Shown here: one piece after another, positions 57,842-64,000 of the stretch
Position numbering within the stretch: the stretch's first letter is position 1
Layout: each line of letters starts with the position of its first letter
Assembly (NCBI GenBank): GCA_018376445.1
Contig: JAHABL010000008.1
Location: 1-64,000 of the forward strand
DNA from: Mycobacteriales bacterium
GTDB lineage: Bacteria > Actinomycetota > Actinomycetes > Mycobacteriales > Mycobacteriaceae
DNA length: 64,000 bases
Direction: 5' to 3'
The notes under the pieces: generated by a model
What the model saw: the letters and a program-made list of their open reading frames with translations, nothing else
Told to the model about the DNA's origin: nothing
Databases searched by the model: none
Program-made: the position numbers and the translations under genes

Positions 57842-59092
57842 ATGCGTTCCGTAGAGGAGCAGCAAGCGCTGGTCACTGCGTCCGCGGTTGCCCCTAATCC
57901 AGTTCGGGTATCCATTCAAGATGCTCTCGGCCTGATGTGTGCCGAGGAAGTTGAAACCACGATGCCGCTACCGGGTTTTGACCAGGCGGCGATCGACGGT
58001 TTTGCTGTCCGTGCGGTGGATGTGAAGCGTGCCCCGGCGGCGGGGGATTCACAAGGCTCCAGCGTTGTACTTCCGGTGGTGGGTGACGTGACAGCAGGGT
58101 CGCGTTTGCATACTCGCCTCCAACCGGACCAAACCGTCCGTGTCTTTACCGGTGCTGCCATGCCTGCGTTGGCTGATGCGGTAGTGCCGCTGGCCTGGAC
58201 AGATAACGGCGAAACCCGAGTCACTATTAATCGACGGGTGAATCCGGGGGATTTTGTTCGCCGGGTGGGCGATGATGTGACTCCCGGCGACATTGCTGTC
58301 CATGCTGGCACGATTGTGGGTCCTGCCCAGGTGGGTCTATTAGCTGCGGTAGGTCGGGACAAGGTGCTTGTGCATCCGCGCCCCCGGGTGGCCATCATCA
58401 GTGTTGGTAATGAGCTGGTGGATCTGGATCGTACGCCTGGGCAGGGCCAGGTGTACGACGTGGCGTCCTATGCATTGACAGCTGCTGCCTTGGACGCCGG
58501 TGCGGAGGTACACCGGGTGGGCATCGTCTCTACTGAGCCGCGCGCGTTCCGTGAGTTGGTGGAGACGCAGCTGTTGCGTTCGGAGATTGTCATTATTGCT
58601 GGCGCTGTAGGCGGTATTGCCTCGGAGCATGTTCGCAATGTGTTGACTGATTTGGGTGAAGTGGAAGTTGAGCGGGTGGCGATGCATCCGGGCTCTGTAC
58701 AGGGTTTCGGGTTGCTAGGTGCAGACCAGATTCCGACCTTCCTTGTGCCGTCTAATGCGGTATCGGCTTTGTTGGTGTTTGAGCTAATGGTGCGCCCTAT
58801 GATTCGTATCGCGCTGGGGAAGCGGCATCCTCTTCGTCGTATTATCCGGGCTCGTACTATTACGCCGGTGACCTCAATGAAGGGGCGCGCTGGGTACTTG
58901 CGTGCGCAGCTCATGCGGGATGAGGCGACGGGTGAGTATTTGGTGCAGGCGCTGGCTGGTGCGAACCCGTCAACCTCCCATCTGCTGGCATCTCTCTCTG
59001 AGGCTAATGCGCTCATTGTTGTCCCCCCGGATGTCACAGAGGTTCGAACTGGTGAAGAAGTGGACGTGCTGTTCCTGGCGCAACGTCGCTAG
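57842..59092 (+). CDS. glp: Gephyrin-like MoeA-family protein Glp
   Basis: 416 residues with MoeA domains in order: N-terminal LPGFDQAAIDGFAVRA with the D-x-SAMDG-type region (here IDGFAV), beta-rich insert, MoCF fold (about 180-320) with VAIISVGNELVDL, and C-terminal domain. The motif expected after the beta-strand, SGGVSVG, reads AGAVGGIASEHV, so molybdate insertion may be lost. In corynebacteria this position holds Glp, which binds FtsZ and a membrane partner (GlpR/SepX) at the septum. The gene order galU-glp-rimJ-glpR is present here. RBS GGAGGACATG overlaps the ATG zone. Confidence 0.85.
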   Translation: MRSVEEQQALVTASAVAPNPVRVSIQDALGLMCAEEVETTMPLPGFDQAAIDGFAVRAVDVKRAPAAGDSQGSSVVLPVVGDVTAGSRLHTRLQPDQTVRVFTGAAMPALADAVVPLAWTDNGETRVTINRRVNPGDFVRRVGDDVTPGDIAVHAGTIVGPAQVGLLAAVGRDKVLVHPRPRVAIISVGNELVDLDRTPGQGQVYDVASYALTAAALDAGAEVHRVGIVSTEPRAFRELVETQLLRSEIVIIAGAVGGIASEHVRNVLTDLGEVEVERVAMHPGSVQGFGLLGADQIPTFLVPSNAVSALLVFELMVRPMIRIALGKRHPLRRIIRARTITPVTSMKGRAGYLRAQLMRDEATGEYLVQALAGANPSTSHLLASLSEANALIVVPPDVTEVRTGEEVDVLFLAQRR

Positions 59093-59735
59093 ATTCTGGA
59101 GTGGTGAGGAAGAAGAGCTCCTTACGGAACGTCTTCGCGTCTCCGCGGGCGAAGTGTATTTGCGGTTACCGCGATGGTCTGATGGAACTGCGGTGATGTC
59201 GTCGCGTGCTCGTTCGCAGCGGGAAATTGCTGAGTGGGAACCTGATCCTGAGGATCCGCTCTACTGGAAGGAACGTCCCCCGGCGCAGCAGTGGCGGGAT
59301 ACGTACCGGTGGTTGATGGAGGGGCGCCGCGTGGGGGTGATGGTTCCTTTCGTCATCGTGCTCAATGGCCAGATTGCGGGGCAAGTGTTGCTCAATAATG
59401 TGGAGTATGGCGCGGTGCGCGGTGTGACTGTGGGCTATTGGGTGGATAGTCGTATGACGGGTGGTGGGGTGGCGACGGCGGCTGCGGCGTTGGCGATGGA
59501 TTATGCCTTTGACGTGATGCGGCTTCATCGCGTGCAGGCGACGGTGCATCCTGATAATGCGGCGAGCCGTTGTGTGCTGGGGAAGGTGGGGATGCGTCAG
59601 GAGGGCGTGTTGCAGCGGTATTTGCGCATTAAGGGTCGGTATTTAACTCATGAGCTGTGGGCGGCGACGGCGGAGGAGTTGCCGCAGGGGGCAGTTGGCC
59701 GTCTTGTGGCGGCGGGGAAAGCGCAGCGCCTCTAG
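59052..59735 (+). CDS. rimJ: GNAT acetyltransferase, RimJ-like
   Basis: About 227 residues. A GNAT fold with EIAEWEPDPEDPLYWKE near residue 55-70, GQVLLNNVEYGAVRGVTVGYWV, the acetyl-CoA loop RMTGGGVATAAAA (a variant of Q/RxxGxG/A) and NAASRCVLGKVGMRQEG. It would acetylate a protein N-terminus, as RimJ does for ribosomal S5, but the substrate is open. The start is uncertain: no ATG lies near the domain; GTG 59052 with AGAGG 9 bases upstream would overlap glp by 41 bases. Confidence 0.8.
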   Translation: MKKWTCCSWRNVARFWSGEEEELLTERLRVSAGEVYLRLPRWSDGTAVMSSRARSQREIAEWEPDPEDPLYWKERPPAQQWRDTYRWLMEGRRVGVMVPFVIVLNGQIAGQVLLNNVEYGAVRGVTVGYWVDSRMTGGGVATAAAALAMDYAFDVMRLHRVQATVHPDNAASRCVLGKVGMRQEGVLQRYLRIKGRYLTHELWAATAEELPQGAVGRLVAAGKAQRL

Positions 59736-60011
59736 CGTTGTGGGTTTTAGTGCGGAGGCGTTGGCGGGTGGTTGCCCGCCCCAATGTTGTAACAAAAGGT
59801 ACTAGAGAAACCAATGTTACTGGTGGGAACTAAGTCAATTAGTGAAACGTTGTGCTAATGATGGGCTCTCCGGTGTGTCGCAAATGAAAGCGCAAAAATG
59901 CTGGTTAGCCTAGAAATACAGTGAATTTTCTCGATACTCGGCAAAAGACCACCTTCTTCTGCTGAGGTGCACCTCCAACGTCAAGACACATGTGGAGTAG
60001 GTGACGAAACA
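59736..60011. other. rimJ-glpR intergenic region
   Basis: A 6-bp hairpin GGCGGG (59763-59768) / CCCGCC (59775-59780) may end rimJ transcription. An 8-base direct repeat CCAATGTT at 59781-59788 and 59812-59819, and GTAAC-N5-GTACT around 59789-59803, lie in the likely promoter of the downstream gene. No small gene seen. Confidence 0.35.
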
Positions 60012-61748
60012 GTGTCCAGCTCACTTCTTATTATTCTGCTGGTAGTCGTATGGCTCTTGGTACTGCTACCGATGGTAGTTAACACCAAAGAGCCAATTCG
60101 TCGCACTTCCGCCGCCTTTTCCGCAACTCGTGTCCTCCACCGCGGTGACGGCCAACAGCTCAAACCCCGTCGGCACATCTTCCCCCGCCCGATCGACGAT
60201 GACGAGACTGCAACAGCGGAGACTCCTGTACCCGAAGAGAAAACACGTCGGCGCAGCGCCCGGAAGCACGCTAAGCGGCTAACGGTCGACGCTGCCGTAA
60301 TCTCTGCCGAAAACACCACAACCAACGACACTGTGGAGTCCTCCGAAAGGACCAGCACGATGGCAGCCAAGACCTCCCCTGAGGTAATCCAAGCGACACT
60401 GCCCTTCGCCGACGATATCTTCGGCCCGGCCGCGCGCGCAGTCATATCGGACGCGCCTACCGAGGAAATCATCATCACCCCTGAACTTCTGCAGGAAAGT
60501 CTCGACAACTATGAGGCCGAAATCGAGACCGCCCGCGTGATGGACGCCGAAATCGCCCCCGACGCTGAGACAACAGTGACAGTCGAGGCGGAGAGCACAG
60601 ACACGGAGAAAACTGATCTCACTGCGGATATCAATGCCGGCATCGATACCCTTCGTGATACTGAAGAAGTCGAGGCACAGGCAGAGTCTGAAAACGTAGA
60701 GACCGTTGATCCTGTTGACGTCGATGCAGAAGAGGACGTGACCCTTGCGGACAACACAGCCATCGAGGATGTCCCGGACGCCGAAGAGCTCATGGACACC
60801 GGGGACGATGCAGACGATACGATCGACGACCACGTAGACGAACGCGAAGACGACCTCGACGTCGACATTGCCGAGACAGAATTTGCAGCCGATAACACTG
60901 ATGACGTCGACTCTGCTGCGGCCGACACATCCCCTGTTTCGCGTCTCAGCGGTACTCTCGCCGCCAAGATTTCCGGCTTCACCAAGAAGGACCGCAACAT
61001 CCCCGAGCCAGCCCCACAGCTCACCCTGACAGCTGACGATATCGCAGAGGCAGAACGCCGACGCGGCCGTGGCGGATATGACCCCGTGGCAGCGGAAGCC
61101 GCAGCGCAAAAGCGCTACAAGCGGCGCCGAGTTATCTTCCTCGTACTCGCCGTTCTCCTTATCCCGATGATCGCGGCAGCAGCGGTGCTGGGTGGTCTAG
61201 TGTGGATCGCCCCCGCAGCATGGTGTGGTGTTATCGCGTTCTACCTGGCCGCACTCCGTAGCCAAGTCCGGCTGGAGAAGGAACTCCGGCAGCGGCGCCT
61301 CGCCCAGATGCGCCGGGCACGGGCACAGCGGGCAAAATATGGCCACCGAGAGGAAGAAGAAACTGCCGCCCCAAGTTTCCACGGCCAGTATTCACTGGTT
61401 GACGTGGATGACGGAGACCCCCTCTTTGACCATCTGGAGACTCGTCCCTTCATGGAGGAGTACATGACGACCCACGCGGAAGAGCTCTCCTATGATGACG
61501 GCGGCTACTTGCGGGATCGTTTCGGCCGCGTGCGTATTAATGCCTCCCGCTACCCCGACGCCACTGCCCACCGCGAACCGGAGTACACGTACGACGACGC
61601 AGAGGCAGCCTACCAGTATGACGACCCCTATACCGTGGGCGATTACTCCGGCGGCCGCAGCGTCGACTATTGGGACGCGCGTGAGGCAGCAGACAATGTC
61701 GTCCGCTTCGACCTCTCCCGCCGCGGTGGCTACCGGGATGTCGGCTAG
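60012..61748 (+). CDS. Divisome membrane protein SepX/GlpR
   Basis: 578 residues from GTG 60012. A hydrophobic helix at the very N-terminus (SSSLLIILLVVVWLLVLLPM), then VNTKEPIRRTSAAFSATRVLH, typical of this family. Next come a large acidic Asp/Glu/Thr-rich disordered region (about 110-330), two TM helices (about 372-412) and a basic plus acidic/Tyr-rich cytoplasmic tail ending RFDLSRRGGYRDVG. Orthologues are SepX in Streptomyces and GlpR, the membrane receptor of Glp in corynebacteria (Rv0996 in M. tuberculosis). The acidic region here is unusually long. AGG lies about 10 bases upstream of the GTG. Confidence 0.83.
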   Translation: MSSSLLIILLVVVWLLVLLPMVVNTKEPIRRTSAAFSATRVLHRGDGQQLKPRRHIFPRPIDDDETATAETPVPEEKTRRRSARKHAKRLTVDAAVISAENTTTNDTVESSERTSTMAAKTSPEVIQATLPFADDIFGPAARAVISDAPTEEIIITPELLQESLDNYEAEIETARVMDAEIAPDAETTVTVEAESTDTEKTDLTADINAGIDTLRDTEEVEAQAESENVETVDPVDVDAEEDVTLADNTAIEDVPDAEELMDTGDDADDTIDDHVDEREDDLDVDIAETEFAADNTDDVDSAAADTSPVSRLSGTLAAKISGFTKKDRNIPEPAPQLTLTADDIAEAERRRGRGGYDPVAAEAAAQKRYKRRRVIFLVLAVLLIPMIAAAAVLGGLVWIAPAAWCGVIAFYLAALRSQVRLEKELRQRRLAQMRRARAQRAKYGHREEEETAAPSFHGQYSLVDVDDGDPLFDHLETRPFMEEYMTTHAEELSYDDGGYLRDRFGRVRINASRYPDATAHREPEYTYDDAEAAYQYDDPYTVGDYSGGRSVDYWDAREAADNVVRFDLSRRGGYRDVG

Positions 61749-61793
61749 TGATTTCTAACCTTCCCTCCCGCGCTGGTACAGTGGTGGAGGTCT

Positions 61794-61866
61794 GGGGCTA
61801 TAGCGCAGTTGGTAGCGCGTCTCGTTCGCATCGAGAAGGTCAGGGGTTCGATTCCCCTTAGCTCCA
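61794..61866 (+). tRNA. tRNA-Ala (anticodon CGC)
   Basis: Acceptor GGGGCTA (61794-61800) pairs with TAGCTCC (61859-61865), then discriminator A61866. D arm GCGC AGTTGGTA GCGC, anticodon stem TCTCG/CGAGA with loop TTCGCAT (anticodon CGC), T arm AGGGG TTCGATT CCCCT. 73 bases, CCA not encoded. Reads GCG codons. A terminator follows at once. Confidence 0.96.
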
Positions 61867-61872
61867 CAATGT

Positions 61873-61908
61873 AGAAAATCCCAGGTCGTTACTGGCCTGG
61901 GATTTTCT
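61873..61908 (+). terminator. Terminator of tRNA-Ala
   Basis: AGAAAATCCCAGG (61873-61885) pairs with CCTGGGATTTTCT (61896-61908) and is followed by TTATTTG. The hairpin starts 7 bases after the tRNA. Confidence 0.92.
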
Positions 61909-62013
61909 TTATTTGTACTGGTAGGAGCATTCTTTCAGCATATGCTGTGCACTCTGCAATACGCTGCGAATGCCGACTTTGAATTCTGTCTTTTGTGTAT
62001 TGAACAAACAATG

Positions 62014-62063
62014 TGGCACGCATTTGGCACAAACCGGGCTGGAATTGGGCTCAAACCAGGTGG
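62014..62063 (+). promoter_or_regulatory. Direct-repeat cluster upstream of doxX
   Basis: TGGCAC occurs at 62014-62019 and 62025-62030, one helical turn apart. Two imperfect 21-base units (62022-62042, 62043-62063) share TTGG and CAAACC. These may be operator half-sites for the DoxX gene, whose ATG lies 100 bases further on. A TAGTAT at 62154-62159 is 6 bases before that ATG, so the doxX message could be leaderless. Confidence 0.35.
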
Positions 62064-62165
62064 CAGCCCGGTACACGTGGAGGGCGGCGGAAAAAGCGGG
62101 TAGCCTCCTACGCTCGGCGGTAGAGTGAGCTAGGTCAGAGGCCAGTAGGTCACTAGTATAGAAGC

Positions 62166-62600
62166 ATGCTCAATCGCCCATGGCTGCACGATCTTGTGCT
62201 TCTTCTCCTTAGGCTTACCCTCGCACTGGTCGTCGGTGCTCAGAGCTACCAGATTTTCTTTGGGCATGGAGTGAAGGAAAGCTCCCGCGTGCTCGAAAAA
62301 TGGGGGATGACGAATGCATACCCGTTCACAGTGGTCTTGGGACTCGCGTTAGTGCTCTGTGCAGTCGGTATTCTGTTGGGGTTCCTCACCCCACTTTTCG
62401 CCATTATCGGAGCGGTCGCGGAAGCTGGCTACGGCTACTTCCTGATGACGGGCGGCCACTACGACCTCACCACTTCAAGTGCGCAAATGACGTGTTTGGT
62501 GGTGGTGTCGCTGCTGGCATTAATGGTGCTGGGGGCGGGCCGGGTGTCCACTGACGCTGTTCTCAATACGCGTGCGGAACAGGCCGTTACCCAGAACTAA
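62166..62600 (+). CDS. DoxX family membrane protein
   Basis: 144 residues with four hydrophobic helices (about 8-28, 52-72, 77-95, 105-125), opening LLLLRLTLALVVGAQSYQIFFGHG and containing AEAGYGYFLMTGGHYDL. DoxX proteins take part in quinone-linked oxidation or membrane-associated oxidoreductase complexes; the specific role is unknown. It is monocistronic between tRNA-Ala and the merR cassette. No ribosome site is apparent. Confidence 0.82.
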   Translation: MLNRPWLHDLVLLLLRLTLALVVGAQSYQIFFGHGVKESSRVLEKWGMTNAYPFTVVLGLALVLCAVGILLGFLTPLFAIIGAVAEAGYGYFLMTGGHYDLTTSSAQMTCLVVVSLLALMVLGAGRVSTDAVLNTRAEQAVTQN

Positions 62601-62606
62601 CGGAGC

Positions 62607-62635
62607 CACCCGGCTACCAGGTTGGTAGCCGGGTG
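62607..62635. terminator. Terminator of doxX, partly built from the repeat
   Basis: CACCCGGCTACCA (62607-62619) pairs with TGGTAGCCGGGTG (62623-62635), loop of 3 bases. The right arm lies in the left copy of the direct repeat described separately, so this hairpin may have arisen with the rearrangement. Confidence 0.8.
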
Positions 62636-62675
62636 TTGGAGCCTCCACAGATCGGGGCTGATGGGGACGCCGTAC
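62616..62675. repeat. Direct repeat, left copy (flanks merR)
   Basis: About 60 bases similar to 63556-63615 in the same orientation. A core of 29 bases (62637-62665) is identical to 63576-63604, flanked by near-identical sequence with one single-base gap. The right copy includes the last codons of pmt, so this left copy is a displaced remnant of the pmt 3' end. Confidence 0.85.
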
Positions 62676-62678
62676 GGT

Positions 62679-63476
62679 TTACCCCCATTCTAAATTCGTG
62701 AGGTCCACACCGTAGGCTGCGGCGTTGCTAGCGATGGCGTCGGCTAGCCACTGAGCCAGTCCTTCCTGTTGACTTTCATAGTATTGTCGGAATCTTTCGT
62801 CTGCTACATAGCTACGTGAGATGAGATAGTGAATTGTCGGACTGACAGGGAAAAACTTACTAAGTACTTTTCGATGTTCCTCAACTAGGGCTTGTGCTTC
62901 TTGGCTTGTGGGTGGCAGCCCTTTCTGGACGGCACGGACTAAATTGGCGTCTATAGTCTCAAATCGTTTTTTCTGTTCTTGCCAATCAGATGTGCTCCAG
63001 CCGTTGGTACGCTGCTGGCTGATGAGCCACTCTTCAGTAGCACCGTATTTTTCTTCGGCTTCTGCTTGATAATCAGCAAAGTGGGTAGTGCCCAGAATCT
63101 CACCTATTTCTTCAGGCGTGAGTTTTTGTTCATTCATTTCATCTTCCAAAAGTGTGTCTAGTGCTTGGATCATGCCATCAACTTGTGATTTTCGTTCAAG
63201 TAGAAGTCGTCGCTGCTGTTGCAGGCATCTTTTTCTTGAAGCAGGAGTCTTTAAAAGATCCTTGATCTCGGCAAGTTTCATACCGGTAGCCTGGTAGATC
63301 AGGATCTGCTCTATGCGTGTGCATTCTGCTGTGCCGTAGAGACGGTAGTTAGAAAAGGTATTCCGCGCTGGTGTGAGCAGACCAATTTCCTCCCAGTAGC
63401 GGAGGGTGCGTACTGAGACGTGAAAGATTTCCGCAACTTGGCTAACTGTATAGAGGTGTTCTTCTGTGCTGTTCAT
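62679..63476 (-). CDS. MerR-family regulator with TipAS-type ligand domain
   Basis: 265 residues. MerR DNA-binding domain (about 8-75) with YTVSQVAEIFHVSVRTLRYW and IGLLTPARNTFSNYRLY, a long dimerisation coiled coil (about 80-120), and a TipAS-like domain (about 130-262) with EEKYGATEEW, PPTSQEAQALVEEH and DERFRQYYE. TipAS domains trap thiopeptides and similar drugs covalently; the usual accepting Cys cannot be assigned here. GC is visibly lower than the neighbours, and direct repeats flank the gene, consistent with transfer. It is autoregulated by inference from its promoter. Confidence 0.87.
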   Translation of the reverse strand: MNSTEEHLYTVSQVAEIFHVSVRTLRYWEEIGLLTPARNTFSNYRLYGTAECTRIEQILIYQATGMKLAEIKDLLKTPASRKRCLQQQRRLLLERKSQVDGMIQALDTLLEDEMNEQKLTPEEIGEILGTTHFADYQAEAEEKYGATEEWLISQQRTNGWSTSDWQEQKKRFETIDANLVRAVQKGLPPTSQEAQALVEEHRKVLSKFFPVSPTIHYLISRSYVADERFRQYYESQQEGLAQWLADAIASNAAAYGVDLTNLEWG

Positions 63477-63482
63477 GGTTTT

Positions 63483-63513
63483 ATTCTGTGCGATGACGCG
63501 GCGTTAGGGTCAA
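63483..63513 (-). promoter_or_regulatory. MerR-type promoter with 19-bp spacer
   Basis: On the minus strand TTGACC (63508-63513) and CAGAAT (63483-63488) are 19 bases apart, the long spacing that MerR-family activators untwist. An odd palindrome ACGCcGCGT (63496-63504) lies near the spacer centre. The ATG follows the -10 by 6 bases, so the mRNA is probably leaderless. Confidence 0.65.
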
Positions 63514-63553
63514 GCGGCAGGGAAGAACATCTTGTAGTATTTCGTCAGCAGTC

Positions 63554-64000
63554 TCACCAGGTCGGTAGCCAGTGCTGGAGCCTCCACAGATCGGGGCTGA
63601 TGGGAACTCCGTACAGAATGGGCAGAATCCACACGTAGTTGGCGATGACCAGTCCCATGAAGACACACACGACCACACGGCCAAGCAGTACGCTTTGCCC
63701 CCAGGCAGCCCACTTGTGACGCCAGGGTTTTGCCTCTGGAGAAGGGGTTTCTGGTACCCAGCCGTCGAGCTCTGACAACATGAGAGCGAGCCCCAAGCAC
63801 ATAAAGGGGAGGAGCGATGAGGCGTAGAAGAAGTACATCTGCCGGTCCCAGTTCAGCAGCCAGGGGACCCATGCAGCTAGGTAGCCGCAGAGAACGACGA
63901 CATAGCGGGGGTCATGTCGGGTAATGACACGATAGAGTGCCCAGAGCAGCATGATAATTCCCGCCCACCAGATGAGGGAGGTGCCCAGCAGGAAAACGGC
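63554..64000 (-). CDS. pmt: Protein O-mannosyltransferase, C-terminal part (runs off window)
   Basis: The last 148 residues are visible, and the reading frame stays open to the window edge. Four hydrophobic helices, with WLLNWDRQMYFFYASSLLPF near the start of the visible part and RVVVCVFMGLVIANYVWILPILYG, then a terminal RLQHWLPTW. These are typical of actinobacterial Pmt (Rv1002c), which moves mannose from polyprenyl-phosphomannose to exported proteins. It is located after glp/glpR and the merR cassette, as expected from synteny apart from the merR insertion. Confidence 0.85.
   Translation of the reverse strand, partial: AVFLLGTSLIWWAGIIMLLWALYRVITRHDPRYVVVLCGYLAAWVPWLLNWDRQMYFFYASSLLPFMCLGLALMLSELDGWVPETPSPEAKPWRHKWAAWGQSVLLGRVVVCVFMGLVIANYVWILPILYGVPISPDLWRLQHWLPTW
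63556..63615. repeat. Direct repeat, right copy (3' end of pmt)
   Basis: Partner of 62616-62675, same orientation, about 940 bases apart. It contains the last 20 or so codons of pmt. The hairpin that forms in the left copy does not form here because the left-hand arm differs. Confidence 0.85.

Noticed and set aside
56959..57915. A 318-codon minus-strand open frame opposite galU and the start of glp
   Set aside because: It is fully antisense to galU and glp, which carry unambiguous motifs, and has no start signals.
62616..63615. A transposon or IS element carrying merR
   Set aside because: There is no transposase and no terminal inverted repeat; the repeats are direct, imperfect and derived from the pmt gene end.

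Overview
The window comes from a mycolic-acid actinobacterium (order Mycobacteriales/Corynebacteriales) of moderate GC content. The evidence is gene content and order. Long stretches follow the Mycobacterium tuberculosis Rv0861c-Rv1002c backbone as I remember it: XPB helicase and its partner, rpf, cspB, trmH-like, sepH, serC, gltA, echA, ctpE, pgi, chorismate mutase, uvrD/pcrA, M23 peptidase, sucCD, perM, purNH, pepD, mog, galU, glp, rimJ, sepX/glpR, pmt. The order of C-minus ribosomal proteins, mprAB-like, pepD, mog and galU also fits Corynebacterium. Three MspA-like porins point to a mycomembrane. A small-genome relative such as Lawsonella or a Dietzia-like lineage would fit; this is inference, not a database match.

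Layout. 1-5.1 kb: 3' end of a 5S rRNA gene, a DUF3239-like membrane protein, then xpb and its helicase-associated partner. 5.2-16 kb: rpf with a long structured leader, a cold-shock protein, DUF3027, DUF2530, a SpoU methyltransferase, a translationally coupled sepH-DUF6928 pair, serC, an aldose epimerase, gltA and a 39-residue metallothionein. 16-26 kb: a secreted TAP-like peptidase, a membrane-anchored GH13 amylase, an aldo/keto reductase, an enoyl-CoA hydratase, a ThrE exporter and a CtpE-like P-type ATPase. 26-31 kb: tRNA-Arg(CCT), a SUFU-domain protein, a three-gene MspA-like porin operon and an orphan cobF. 31-46 kb: folA-thyA-cysQ-pgi, chorismate mutase, pcrA, M23 peptidase, sucCD, perM and purNH. 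46-54 kb: an AEC transporter, divergent zinc-independent ribosomal protein operons (rpmB-rpmG-rpsN-rpsR and rpmE2-rpmF), an mprAB-type two-component system, pepD, a degenerate mog and a coupled small protein. 54-64 kb: SAF protein, GT87 mannosyltransferase, fmdB, 5-FTHF cyclo-ligase, galU, glp, rimJ, sepX/glpR, tRNA-Ala(CGC), DoxX, a MerR/TipAS regulator between ~60-bp direct repeats, and the 3' end of pmt.

Themes. Envelope and division genes are dense: rpf, M23 peptidase, sepH, perM, glp and sepX/glpR, MspA-like porins, GT87 and Pmt. Central metabolism (gltA, sucCD, pgi, purNH, thyA/folA) is interleaved on the conserved backbone. The accessory-looking pieces are the porin operon, the metallothionein, orphan cobF, the SUFU gene beside a tRNA, and the repeat-flanked merR. 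No CRISPR array, transposase, integrase or prophage gene was seen. The less ordinary signals are the alternative-pairing rpf leader, the porin operon with its intercistronic stem, the merR cassette with a 19-bp-spacer promoter, and two molybdopterin-family proteins that have lost expected motifs.
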